Below, one piece after another: positions 7,660 through 15,525 of a stretch of DNA of 36,963 bases; the stretch's first letter is position 1, and each line of letters begins with the position of its first letter. Source of the stretch: Planctomycetota bacterium (GTDB taxonomy: Bacteria > Planctomycetota > PUPC01 > DSUN01); assembly GCA_016872855.1 (NCBI GenBank), contig VGYV01000004.1:1-36963 (forward strand), given 5' to 3'. The position numbers and the translations under genes are program-made. Under the pieces are notes generated by a model that had not been told where the DNA came from, made no database searches, and saw nothing but the letters and a program-made list of their open reading frames with translations.

Positions 7660-8475
7660 TTACAGGCCAAAGCCCACGGCCTGCTTCGGGCAGGCCTTCT
7701 GGCAACTCAGGCAGCGAACGCAGGCCGACGAATCGGCGTCCTCGTAGACCCGCAGGCCCACGGGACACGTCTTCCCGCATAAGTCGCACTTCACGCACTT
7801 CGCCGTGTCCACCCGCAGGCGGAGCAGGCTGGCGCGGTTGAACATCCCGTAGATGGCCCCCAGTGGGCAGGCCACGCGGCAGAAGGGCCGCTTGCTCACC
7901 ACCATCCAGCCGAGGAACGCGACGAGGATCGCGCTCTTCAGAATCAGGTAGTAGGGCCGCGCGGGAATCCGCTCCGCCCCTACCCCCAGCAGCGGCACCG
8001 CCCCCTCCAGCGTGCCCGCGGGACACACCACCTTGCAGAACCACGGCCCCGTGCTCTGCCCTGTCCGGTCCACCCACAGCAGCGGCAGGGCGATCACCAG
8101 CACCACGAGCGTCGCGTACTTCCCCCACTCGAACACCCGCGGGATGCGCAGCTTGGGCGACGGAATCTTGTGCAGCCCGTCCTGAAGGTAGCCCAAGGGG
8201 CAGAGCCACCCGCAGGCGAAGCGCCCGCTCACCGCCCCGATCGCCCCCAGCAGCCCCACCACGTGGAGCGTGATCCAGTTGAACGGCCTCGCGCCGACGG
8301 CTGCCTGGAGCCCGCCGATGGGGCACGCCCCCGTAGCCGCCGGGCACGAATGGCAGTTCAGCACCGGCACGCACGCATTCTTCAACGGCCCCTTGTACAG
8401 CTTCCCCGTGAGGAAGTTCGGCAGCCACGGGTTGAAGACCAGCGCAGAGAGACTCTGGACGATTCGGCGGACCAT
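7660..8475 (-). CDS. membrane-bound 4Fe-4S protein, NapH/NosR C-terminal-like
   Basis: A 271-residue polytopic protein. Cysteine motifs in order: C41xxC44x6C51P, CGWLCPLG (C88, C92), CKVVCPAG (C147, C151), CRVACPLG (C199, C203), then two classical ferredoxin motifs C227xxCxxCxxxCP and C252xxCxxCxxxCP. Hydrophobic helices lie between them (about 68-86, 121-136, 178-193). This is the layout of NapH/MauN/YccM-type electron-transfer membrane proteins, which pass electrons between the quinone pool and a periplasmic acceptor. The partner is not identified. It starts 3 bp after the stop of the 44-aa CxxC protein, which suggests translational coupling, and is followed by the 497-aa membrane protein. 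Confidence 0.85.
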   Translation of the reverse strand: MVRRIVQSLSALVFNPWLPNFLTGKLYKGPLKNACVPVLNCHSCPAATGACPIGGLQAAVGARPFNWITLHVVGLLGAIGAVSGRFACGWLCPLGYLQDGLHKIPSPKLRIPRVFEWGKYATLVVLVIALPLLWVDRTGQSTGPWFCKVVCPAGTLEGAVPLLGVGAERIPARPYYLILKSAILVAFLGWMVVSKRPFCRVACPLGAIYGMFNRASLLRLRVDTAKCVKCDLCGKTCPVGLRVYEDADSSACVRCLSCQKACPKQAVGFGL

Positions 8476-8478
8476 GCG

Positions 8479-8613
8479 TCATCCGATCCCGATGCACTCG
8501 CGGCAGATGAGGACCGCCTTGCGGAAGATGGGCGTAAGCGACCCGAAAGCCAGCCCGAGCACGGCCAGGGTCACGAACCCCGCGAGCAGCAGCCACGGCA
8601 GAATCCGTCTCAT
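8479..8613 (-). CDS. 44-aa membrane CxxC protein (CD1871A-like)
   Basis: A small gene reading MRRILPWLLLAGFVTLAV..., with one membrane helix (about 5-25) and a C-terminal CRECIGIG. This size, single helix and terminal CxxC followed by IGIG match the CD1871A-type CxxC small protein family as I remember it; these often sit beside membrane ferredoxins. GCAGGAG lies 6-7 nt before the ATG. The TGA is followed at once by the ATG of the ferredoxin gene, so the two are coupled. The cysteine pair may be a redox partner for the iron-sulfur protein (inference). Confidence 0.7.
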   Translation of the reverse strand: MRRILPWLLLAGFVTLAVLGLAFGSLTPIFRKAVLICRECIGIG

Positions 8614-8645
8614 CACGCGCTCCTGCGGCCTCCCTGCCTCACCCC

Positions 8646-8674
8646 ATTCTACCACCCCGCGCCGCGCACGGCAA
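8646..8674 (-). promoter_or_regulatory. sigma70-type promoter of the redox operon
   Basis: TTGCCG (8674-8669), 17-bp spacer, TAGAAT (8651-8646) on the minus strand, 33 bp before the ATG at 8613 and immediately after the stop of the Gfo/Idh gene. Confidence 0.5.
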
Positions 8675-8676
8675 CG

Positions 8677-9726
8677 CTATCGGGCAGGCAACCGCACGAC
8701 TCGGCCGGTGCGGGCGGAACGGTAGGCCGCCTCGACCACGCGGAGGTTCCACAAACCGTCCTCGACGGGAACGGCGGGCGGGACGCCCGCGACGATGGCG
8801 CGGGTGAAGTCCTCGATTTCGGCGCGGTAGGTGTTGACCTTTCGGAAGGGAATCAGCCGCTCCCTGGCGGCGGCGCGCTGCTGCCGGGCGTCGTAGCCCC
8901 CGGTCTTCACGCTCACGAGGCGCACGCTGCCCCCAGGCGTCTGGCCAATCGTGCCCTCGCAGCGGATGCCGCCGGCCGAGCCGTAGAGCTCCAGCACGTT
9001 CCGCGACGCTTCGTCGGGCACGTTGAAAAGGTTGTCCACGATCCCGACCGCGCCCGACTCGAAACGGAAGGTGACGACCGCGGTGTCCTCGCTCCTATAG
9101 TTGTGGACGACGTTGCCCACGAAGGCGTGGACTTCCGTGGTGGGGCCGAGGAACATCTCCAAGAGGTCGAAGCAGTGGTTGCCCATGTCGGCGAACGAGC
9201 CGCCGCCACCGAGGGCGGGGTCCTGTCGCCAGGCGCCGGCGATGGGCGGATACCAGCAGCTAAGTTGGGCGCGGCCCATCACGGGCGTGCCGATGACGCC
9301 GGCCTCGATGAGCTGCTTGATCTTCACGTGGGCGCCGTGGTGGCGCATCATGAAGCCGGTGCCGACGATGACACCCTTGCGCTTCGCCACGGCCGCGACG
9401 CGGCGGCCCTCGGCCACGGTCATCGCCAGCGGCTTCTCGACGAGCACGTGCTTGCCCGCCGCGATGGCCGCAAGGGCCTGCGGCGCGTGGGCAACCGTCG
9501 GCGTGGCGATGTACACCGCCTCCACGTCGTCCCGCGCCAGCAGCGGTCCGATATCGGTGAACCACGGCACTTCCCCGAATCGCTCGGAGGCGGCCTTGGC
9601 GCGGGCGGCATCAATGTCCATCACCGCGGCCAGCTTCGTCCCGCGAGCGGGCAGAATCCCCTCAGGAATCGTCCGCCGCGACGCAATGCCGCCCGCCCCA
9701 ATCACGCCCCAGCCGATTGTCGACAT
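8677..9726 (-). CDS. Gfo/Idh/MocA-family oxidoreductase
   Basis: A 349-residue NAD(P)-dependent dehydrogenase. The N-terminal Rossmann fold shows GVIGAGGIASR (7-17) and an acidic MDIDAARAKA strand end. The family signature EKPLA is at 97-101, with the catalytic-site Lys98. The C-terminal alpha/beta domain includes GGSFADMGNHCFDLL, whose D and H are typical of the second motif. Substrates of the family are sugars, inositols and their amino or keto derivatives; the specific one is unknown. The ATG at 9726 has AGGAGG upstream; an earlier in-frame ATG would extend into the REP array. The next upstream gene is the RAYT, so no functional operon partner is adjacent. Confidence 0.85.
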   Translation of the reverse strand: MSTIGWGVIGAGGIASRRTIPEGILPARGTKLAAVMDIDAARAKAASERFGEVPWFTDIGPLLARDDVEAVYIATPTVAHAPQALAAIAAGKHVLVEKPLAMTVAEGRRVAAVAKRKGVIVGTGFMMRHHGAHVKIKQLIEAGVIGTPVMGRAQLSCWYPPIAGAWRQDPALGGGGSFADMGNHCFDLLEMFLGPTTEVHAFVGNVVHNYRSEDTAVVTFRFESGAVGIVDNLFNVPDEASRNVLELYGSAGGIRCEGTIGQTPGGSVRLVSVKTGGYDARQQRAAARERLIPFRKVNTYRAEIEDFTRAIVAGVPPAVPVEDGLWNLRVVEAAYRSARTGRVVRLPAR

Positions 9727-9750
9727 GCAATTGCCTCCTGACAAGTCTCT

Positions 9751-10148
9751 GCCGCCCCCTGCGGGGGCTGGGCCTTCCTCCGCTCCACATCCCACGGGCT
9801 CACGCCCGTGGCTATCCCCTGCCGCCTCCTGCGGAGGCTGGGGCTGTCGCCGCCCTTCCCCACGGGCTCACGCCCGTGGCTATCTGCTTCCGCCCCCTGC
9901 GGGGGCTGAGCTCTCCCTTCGCGCCCCCTGCGAGGGTCGGGCCGGTGCCTCCCGCTCTCGCCCCTGCGGTTGGCACTGCGCCCTCGCGCAAGCCCGTCAG
10001 GGCGACAGATGATAGCCACGGGCGTGAGCCCGTGGATGGCGGAGTCTCCCACACCCGAACCCCCGCAGGAGGCGGCAGGGGATAGCCACGGGCGTGAGCC
10101 CGTGGACCGCCGGGACGACGCAACCCCAGCCCCCGCAGGGGGCGGCAG
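9751..10148. repeat. REP hairpin array downstream of the RAYT gene, family C
   Basis: Four copies of the H1 hairpin (CCACGGGCTCACGCCCGTGG or its complement) lie at 9792-9811, 9860-9879, 10016-10035 and 10086-10105. They alternate with H2 hairpins (GCCGCCyCCTGCGGrGGCTG) at 9751-9770, 9821-9840, 9891-9908, 10061-10077 and 10127-10148. The two left H1 units face one way and the two right units the other. Each H1 is preceded, on its reading strand, by GATAG. The unit 9792-9840 has a near-perfect inverted copy around 10061-10105. No gene is seen in 9727-10157. Confidence 0.85.
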
Positions 10149-10157
10149 AGACCTCCA

Positions 10158-10610
10158 TCAATCGAGATAGTGCGCGCGGTCGAACTCGATCCCGTGTTTC
10201 TCGAGCAGCCGCGCCAACTCTCCCTCGAAAGGCGTGCGCCGGTGATGCGCTTCCTGCCGCTCAATGTACTCCACAACCCTCCCTCGATTCGATGCGCTCA
10301 CCGTGAACGAGGCATACCCCTGCTGCCACTCGAACAGCCCCATGCCCCGAACCGTCTCCGCCGCCCATTTCGAGGAGTTGGCCTTCACCTCGCGCACGAA
10401 GTCGGCCACCGCGACCGATGGCTTGACCGTGGCGAGAAGATGCACATGGTTCTTCGTCCCGCCAATGGTGAGGACCGCTCCGCCCACGTTTCGGGCGACG
10501 CCGCACATGTACTGGTGGAGCCTTCCCTTCACGTCGGACGTGATGGCTTCCCGGCGCTCCTTCGTGCTGAACACCACGTGATAGAGGTGGTTCGTGAACG
10601 TGTGGCCCAT
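10158..10610 (-). CDS. REP-associated tyrosine transposase (RAYT, Transposase_17/IS200-like)
   Basis: A 150-residue Y1 HUH endonuclease. The metal-binding HUH motif is HVH at 55-57 (GGTKNHVHLL). The catalytic tyrosine is Y115 in VVEYIERQ, with the metal-assisting Gln four residues on (Q119). The intervening FEWQQGYASFTVSAS (93-107) and QEAHHRRTPFEGEL (119-132) are characteristic of the RAYT branch of the IS200/IS605 superfamily. All catalytic residues are present, so the enzyme could be active. Such proteins cut and rejoin single-stranded DNA at REP hairpins. The ATG at 10610 has AGGAGG 8 nt upstream; the longer in-frame extension reads through a REP. No promoter could be recognised. Confidence 0.9.
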   Translation of the reverse strand: MGHTFTNHLYHVVFSTKERREAITSDVKGRLHQYMCGVARNVGGAVLTIGGTKNHVHLLATVKPSVAVADFVREVKANSSKWAAETVRGMGLFEWQQGYASFTVSASNRGRVVEYIERQEAHHRRTPFEGELARLLEKHGIEFDRAHYLD

Positions 10611-10638
10611 GCCCGTTCCTCCTGTCCCATGAGCTTCT

Positions 10639-10728
10639 GCCGCCCCCTGCGGGGGCTGGGCCTTCTGGCATTCCGTGATCCACGGGCTCACGCCCGTGGC
10701 TATCCCCTGCCGCCTCCTGCGGAGGCTG
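10639..10728. repeat. REP hairpins upstream of the RAYT gene, family C
   Basis: H2 at 10639-10658, H1 (CCACGGGCTCACGCCCGTGG) at 10680-10699 and H2 at 10709-10728, in the same orientation as the left half of the downstream array. Confidence 0.85.
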
Positions 10729-10785
10729 AGGAACCAGGCTTCGCTCTGGCATTCATCCAGTCATCCATTCCTCCATCCATCCCGC

Positions 10786-12063
10786 TCATGTCCGGAACGC
10801 GGCCAGGCATTTCGCCACCGCCTTCACCACGAGCCGCTGGTGCCGCATCGAGTAGATGGGGTGGAGGACGAAGAGGACGAGCGTGCGCTCTTCGAGCCAC
10901 GCGGCGTTGGGGCAGTGGACGCGTGAGTAGTCCGTGCTCGCGGGGTTGGCGCTGGGGTCGCCGAAGGGGTAGTTGAGGCGTCCGAAGCCGCGGCGCTCCT
11001 GGAACGCCTTCTCCTTGTAGCTCTGTGGCCAGAAGACGGGGCCGCAGGGCACCCCCTCGGCGCCCAGTGCCGCGACGAAGTCGCGGATGGTGCAACGCAG
11101 CCTCTCGATGTCCAGGACGAGCGGATAGACCCAGAAGCCGTTCTCGCGCACGCCGTCGCCGTGGGGCGGGACGGAGATGACCTCGGGGAGCTTCGTGAAC
11201 TCGCGGTTGAGGCAGGAGCCGAACTGGCGGCGGCGCTTGAGGTTCCAGCGGTCGAGCCGCCGCAGGGCGTGGATGCCGAGGATGCTCTGGACCTCGGTCA
11301 TGCGGTAGTTGTAGCCGACGCGGTTGTGGATGTAGGGGAGCTTGGCTTCGAGTTCGAGGAGGCGGAGGCGCTGCTGCACGTCGTAGCCGTGGTCGCGGAA
11401 GGAGCGGCACTCCCAGGCCACGGCCTCGTCGTCGGTCGTCACGGCGCCGCCCTCGCCGCCTGTCGTGAAGGTCTTGCTCTGGCAGAAGCTGAAGGCGTTG
11501 GCGTGGCCGATGGTGCCCACCTTGCGACCGCGCCAGGTGGCGCCGTGGGCCTGCGCGCAGTCCTCGACCACCACGAGCTTGTGGCGGCGGGCCACGCGCA
11601 GGATGCCGTCCATGTCGCACACGTTGCCGTAGAGGTGGACGGGGACGATGGCGCGCGTGCGCTTCGTGACGGCCGCCTCGATGGCCTTGGGGTCCATCGT
11701 GTGGTCGTCCCGCTTCACATCAACGAAGACCGGCACGGCCCCTGCCTGGCAGACGCAGAAGGACGAGGCGATGAAGGAGTAGGGCGTGCAGATCACCTCG
11801 TCGCCCGGCCCGATGCCAAGACCCGCGAGGGCCACGTGCAGAGCGCTCGTGCCGCTCGAGGTCGAGATGGCGAACTTCGCGCCGCACCAGGCGGCGAACT
11901 TGGCCTCGAACTCCATTCCCCGCGTGCCCGTCCAGTAGTTCACCTTGCCCGAGCGGAGAGCGTTGGCCGCGTCCTGGATGGCCGCTTCGGTGAAGCAGGG
12001 CCAGGCGGGCCACTTGAGGGTGCAGACCGGTTTTCCCCCCTCGGTTGCCAGCTTCTCGGCCAT
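10786..12063 (-). CDS. DegT/DnrJ/EryC1/StrS-family PLP aminotransferase
   Basis: A 425-residue fold-type I PLP enzyme. Motifs: STSSGTSALHVAL (68-80, phosphate-binding loop), VEDCAQAHGA (166-175, with Asp168 facing the pyridine nitrogen) and FSFCQSKTFTTGGEGG (191-206, with Lys197 as the Schiff-base lysine). The family makes amino sugars from keto sugars, often for cell-surface glycans, or in some members acts as a dehydratase. The GTRGMEFEAKFAAW and HNRVGYNYRMTEVQ segments are typical. The ATG at 12063 follows AGGAGG, with a promoter 45 bp upstream. No other amino-sugar pathway gene is adjacent, so the product is not predictable. Confidence 0.88.
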   Translation of the reverse strand: MAEKLATEGGKPVCTLKWPAWPCFTEAAIQDAANALRSGKVNYWTGTRGMEFEAKFAAWCGAKFAISTSSGTSALHVALAGLGIGPGDEVICTPYSFIASSFCVCQAGAVPVFVDVKRDDHTMDPKAIEAAVTKRTRAIVPVHLYGNVCDMDGILRVARRHKLVVVEDCAQAHGATWRGRKVGTIGHANAFSFCQSKTFTTGGEGGAVTTDDEAVAWECRSFRDHGYDVQQRLRLLELEAKLPYIHNRVGYNYRMTEVQSILGIHALRRLDRWNLKRRRQFGSCLNREFTKLPEVISVPPHGDGVRENGFWVYPLVLDIERLRCTIRDFVAALGAEGVPCGPVFWPQSYKEKAFQERRGFGRLNYPFGDPSANPASTDYSRVHCPNAAWLEERTLVLFVLHPIYSMRHQRLVVKAVAKCLAAFRT

Positions 12064-12107
12064 TGCGGTCCTCCTTTGCCCCAGGGTGGGGAACCTTGCC
12101 TATCGGG

Positions 12108-12136
12108 AGCTTAGCGCGTCGGGGGCGGGGCGTCAA
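12108..12136 (-). promoter_or_regulatory. sigma70-type promoter of the aminotransferase gene
   Basis: TTGACG (12136-12131), 17-bp spacer, TAAGCT (12113-12108) on the minus strand. Confidence 0.5.
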
Positions 12137-12165
12137 GGACGGGGGCCGCGATGGCGTGGGCTCTG

Positions 12166-12268
12166 ACCCCTCTCCCTTCCAGGGAGAGGGCAGGGTGAGG
12201 GTAGGACCCCGGGATTAGGGCAGGCGCCCAACCCTCCCCTTCCCCCTCCCTGAGAGGGAGGGGGGTTG
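12166..12268. repeat. composite palindromic element, family E
   Basis: The left half contains the CCTCTCCCTTCCAGGGAGAGG hairpin and GGGTGAGGGTAGG. The right half contains CAACCCTCCCC and a CCCCTCCCTGAGAGGGAGGGG-type hairpin. The same composite recurs at 33898-34014 and, inverted, at 19276-19382 inside bax1. Shorter relatives are at 18492-18585 and 34688-34765. It fills most of the gap between the divergent promoters here. Confidence 0.8.
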
Positions 12269-12287
12269 AGGGCCGGCCTGGCGCCTC

Positions 12288-12316
12288 TTGCTCTCCGCCG
12301 CCGGTTCTCCTATGAT
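12288..12316 (+). promoter_or_regulatory. sigma70-type promoter
   Basis: TTGCTC (12288-12293), 17-bp spacer, TATGAT (12311-12316), 33 bp before the GTG at 12349. Confidence 0.55.
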
Positions 12317-12348
12317 GCTGGCCACCCTTGGCGCGTCAGGAGGCAATC

Positions 12349-12719
12349 GTGGACGTCGAGGGGCACAATCACGAGCAGCTCGAGGCGCTGAATCAGCGGG
12401 GCGGGCGGACTCTGAGCATCGTGGACCTGATTCGGGCAAGGACGCTGAGCGTGGAGATGGCGGCCTGCGCGATGCGGGCGATGGCCGAGGGGGCGTCGCC
12501 GCGTTCCACGAGGCCGATGGCGCGGGCGGCCACCGCCTGGTGTTCCGGTGGGAGGAGCGTCACGACACGTTCGAGCAGGTGGCCCCGCTGCGCGACGAGG
12601 CGGGGCTGGCGCGCTACGCCGCGTTCATCCAGCAGTTGGTGGGGGAAGGCGAAGCCGACGCTGGAGCCATCCGCCGCCGGGCACTGGCTTTCTACAACAG
12701 CGGCGCGAGGACTGCCTGA
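12349..12719 (+). pseudogene. decayed small gene, frame broken near 12500
   Basis: GTG at 12349 behind AGGAGG opens a frame (VDVEGHNHEQLEALNQRG, LSIVDLIRARTLSVEMAA) that loses protein-like character after residue 50 (AMAEGAS). A second frame, shifted by one base, then looks protein-like to the TGA at 12719 (GGVAAFHEAD, HRLVFRWEERHDTFEQVAPL, ARYAAFIQQLVGEGEAD). One extra G in the GAGGGGG run near 12490-12500 would join them into about 124 residues. The N-terminal part resembles the start of a P-loop ATPase family from memory (LNQRGGR, SIVDL), and the break is where the P-loop would begin, so an internal deletion is also possible. That identification is weak. The stop codon lies inside a palindrome. 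Confidence 0.45.
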
Positions 12720-12773
12720 AGGCAGGACTCCCAACGGGTTTGCCCTTGTTCGGAGTCCTGCCTTCAGGCAGTC
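12710..12773. terminator. 22-bp perfect inverted repeat between convergent genes
   Basis: The left arm 12710-12731 (GACTGCCTGAAGGCAGGACT...) and the right arm 12752-12773 are perfectly complementary, with a 20-nt loop. It includes the stop codon of the decayed gene and ends 20 bp before the stop of the PEP-CTERM gene, so it fits a bidirectional terminator. A related GGAGTGCGGCCTTCAGGC motif occurs in the MITE-like element at 34816-34965. Confidence 0.6.
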
Positions 12774-12793
12774 TTGGCTTCCCGGGACGGAGA

Positions 12794-15198
12794 CTACTTC
12801 GCGGCGCGGCGGCGCCGGCGCAGGAGGGCAAGGGCGCCGAGGCCGAGGAGGCTCAGCGTCCCGGGCTCGGGGATGAGCACCAGGCTCACGTTGGCGTACG
12901 CGATGCCGTAGAAGTTGACGCTCGCGTCGAAGAGCGCGCCGAGCGACACGGCGTCGCCCGCCTCCACGGGCGACGGCAACTGGAAGATGGAGAACGGCTG
13001 GGTGCCGTCCAGAAGCACGTCGAGGCTGGTGTCGAGGAATGTCAGGTCGAGCATCCAGCCGGGCATGCCGTGCGCGGCGAGGTAGCGATCGTCGAGGAAG
13101 AGGTAGAGGAAGCCCGTCTGGCCAGCGAGGATCGAGTAGTCCACGAAGCCGTAGCCGCGGTCGTCGTTCTCTGTGCGAACGTAGTCGGCCCCGACGAGTT
13201 CGGGCGGGATATTCGTCCAGACGCCTGGGGCGTCCGCATAGGCGCGCGCGCCCTCGACGAGGCCGCGCGTGACGCCAAGAGGGTGGATGAGGTCGGGGTC
13301 CCCGCCCAGCTTCGACCAGCCGGCCGCCAGGGGTACGCCGGTCGAGAAGCCCGACTCGGCCGGGCCGGGGTTGGTCGGCGCCGCCAGGCTGTTGAGCTGG
13401 AAGATGAGGGCATCCACGTTCGCGCCGTCCTCGCGCTGGCTCACCCGCAGCGTGTAGGTGCCGGGGGTGGACACGGTCCAGACAATGGGGTTCTCAGCCG
13501 GGTCCGCCACGTTCTGCTCGGCTCCGCCGAGCCCATCCCAGGGTCCGTGGCGAAGTTCCCATCAATCCCGTGGTCAAGCTCGTACCAGTCGGCGTGGGTG
13601 CCTCCCATGCCGTCCTTGAACTGCGCCACGTCCACGAAGATCGAGTCGCTCTGGCCTGTGTTCAGTGTGTTGCCGTCCCAGCGCAGGTAGAGGCGGTACT
13701 GGCCTGGCGTGCTGATCACCACGTCGTAGGAGATTGACGGGGGCACAGCGGGGCCGCCGGCGCTCAGGTCGTCGGGGAGGGATTGAACGTACTTGCCGCC
13801 GCGGGCATTGGTGACGAGAGGGCCGGCCGGGCCACGCTCGTCGGGCACGATGAACCAGCCGTCGGCGCCGCCGGCGACCAGGGCGCGGCTACAGTAGTTC
13901 TCGGCCTCGACGACCACTTGGCCGCTCTGCTCGAGGAAGGTCTTCCCCGTGCCGAAGGGGGTGTAGGCGTGGGCGCTGGGCAGGGCGAGTTGCTCGACGG
14001 CGGCGACGCCGTAGAGGGCGTTCGCGCCCGGCGTGTTCTGCGCGAAGAGGTCCACGCTGCCCGCGGGGAAGTTGCCGCGGAAGACGTCGAACCGGGTGTT
14101 GGCCGAGCCGTCGCCGCTCTCGTCGAGCCAGATGCTCTGGCCCGTGCCCTTGAAGCCGTAGGCCGACATCCACTGGTTCATGTTGGCGAGGACCGTGCCT
14201 GTGAGGCGGCTGTCGCGGAAGAGGTAGAGGGTGGAGGGGCGAGCGAGGCCCACGTTGAGGCGCAGGTTGGCGGCGTCGCGGTCGTCGTTGGCGATCTGGA
14301 TGTAGTCGCTGCCAACCAGCTCCGGGTGGGCGGCGGGGAAAACGTTCCACTCGTGGGTGCGGTCGGCGTAGGCGAGGGCGTTCTCGGCGAGCGCGGAGTT
14401 CCTGATGACCGGCGCAACTGGGTCTGTGCCGCCTGTGCGGGTCACGCTGGTGATGAGGGGCGCTGGGGTGGCGGGGAGGGCGGCGGGCGAGCCGCCCTGG
14501 GCGAGGGCGATGATCTGGTAAGGCGTGAGCAAGTGGTCATAGATCGCCACGTCGTCCAGGCGCCCCGGGAAGTACCTCCCGCTGTCGTCCGAGCCGATGC
14601 GCAGGGGGAGGCCGTCGTCGTCAATCAGAGCGTCGGGCACGGTCAGGGTGTTCTTCAGCCCGCCGTTGAGGTAGATGCTCATCTGCTTCGCCGCGCCGTC
14701 GAACTGCGCCGCGAGGTGGTACCACGTGTTGGCCGCGAGGTTCTCCTTGAGGCCCACGACGCGGTTGGTGTTGTTCTGCTTGATGAGGAAGTTCATGCCG
14801 CCCGTGGCCAGATCTTCGAGGAAGAAGTAGGCGTCGCCCTTCTCCAGCGCGCGCCGCGTGCCGCCGCCGAGGGCGACGGTAGGGTTGAGCCACATCGAGA
14901 GGGTGAGCGCGCTGCGCACATTCGCGCCGATAGAGGCGTGATGGGGCACCTCCACATAGTCGTTGGTGCCATCGAAGGAGTAGGCTGTCCCGATGCGGCC
15001 CGCCTGGTTGACCAGCGGGTCGTTGGCATCGGGGCCGGTCGTGCTGCCGAGGCGACCGTGGTTCACCCCGGTCCAGTCGTTGGCCACCTGGCCGCTCGCC
15101 TCATCGAGGGGCCAGTACGCCATCAGTCCGCCCTTCGCGGGGCGACAGGCCACCAGCACCGCGACTGCCAGCATCACTGGGCCTAGCCGGTGTCTCAT
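12794..15198 (-). CDS. secreted LamG-domain PEP-CTERM protein, frameshifted
   Basis: From the ATG at 15198 (GAGGGA 8 nt upstream) the protein has a signal peptide (MRHRLGPVMLAVAVLVACRP) and a LamG/concanavalin-like domain (about 25-220; YWPLDEASGQVANDWTG, FDGTNDYVEVP, GRLDDVAIYDHLLTP). A module containing HPELVGSDYIQIANDDR is followed by a carbohydrate-binding-like region (VVVEAENYCSRAL, YRLYLRWDGNTL). Near 13535-13545 the frame must change by one base: GNFATDP continues as WDGLGGAEQNV in the other frame. One missing base in a C run explains it. The second part repeats the module (PPELVGADYVRTENDDR) and ends with a PEP-CTERM sorting tail: PEPGTLSLLGLGALALL plus an Arg cluster. It is probably exosortase-anchored. 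A sequencing error or a true pseudogene cannot be distinguished here. Confidence 0.75.
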
Positions 15199-15525
15199 GG
15201 CACTTCCCTCACTGTTTGTCAGGACTACAACACTCAACCACGGAAGCGGAGAGCAAATTCCATGCCCCCATGGCCCATCAACCACGAATCCAGAGCTGCA
15301 GCCACATGTGATGTTCTGGCAATCGGTCACGGCGGCAGACGTCTGGCGCGGCCTGCCAAGCGCGCAGCTCCGCTGTCTTGGATTCCAGACAACTACGGTC
15401 GCTCCTGCCCCGTAGCGTGTGTGTAAGAGGCCATCGTTTCTACGCTTAGGGCACCTTCGCCCTCGCTACGCTGGCTGTCAACGGATGCCGACGCCCCGTC
15501 GGCCTACCCGGCTGCGGCGACGCGA
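15199..15525. other. intergenic region without recognisable gene
   Basis: About 330 bp between two same-strand genes. It holds a short hairpin (GCCGACGCCCCGTCGGC, 15486-15502), which may end the upstream unit, and a TTGACA on the minus strand near 15477 without a matching -10. I see no coding region and no convincing promoter for the PEP-CTERM gene. Confidence 0.4.

Larger units (their letters stand above)
9751..10728. mobile_element. RAYT transposase locus with flanking REP arrays
   Basis: The transposase gene 10158-10610 is bracketed by REP hairpins on both sides (9751-10148 and 10639-10728). This is the standard arrangement of a RAYT and its cognate REPs: the Y1 HUH enzyme recognises the head-plus-hairpin of REPs. 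It interrupts the stretch between the Gfo/Idh and DegT genes. Confidence 0.75.

Noticed and set aside
6149-8596. 815-aa frame joining the 497-aa protein with upstream sequence
   Set aside because: The upstream 318 codons are out of frame with the ferredoxin gene, whose cysteine motifs are unmistakable; the true start is 7642.
9751-10148. Repeated hairpins considered as a CRISPR array
   Set aside because: Spacing is irregular, units occur in both orientations, the intervening sequence is itself hairpin, and a RAYT gene is adjacent.
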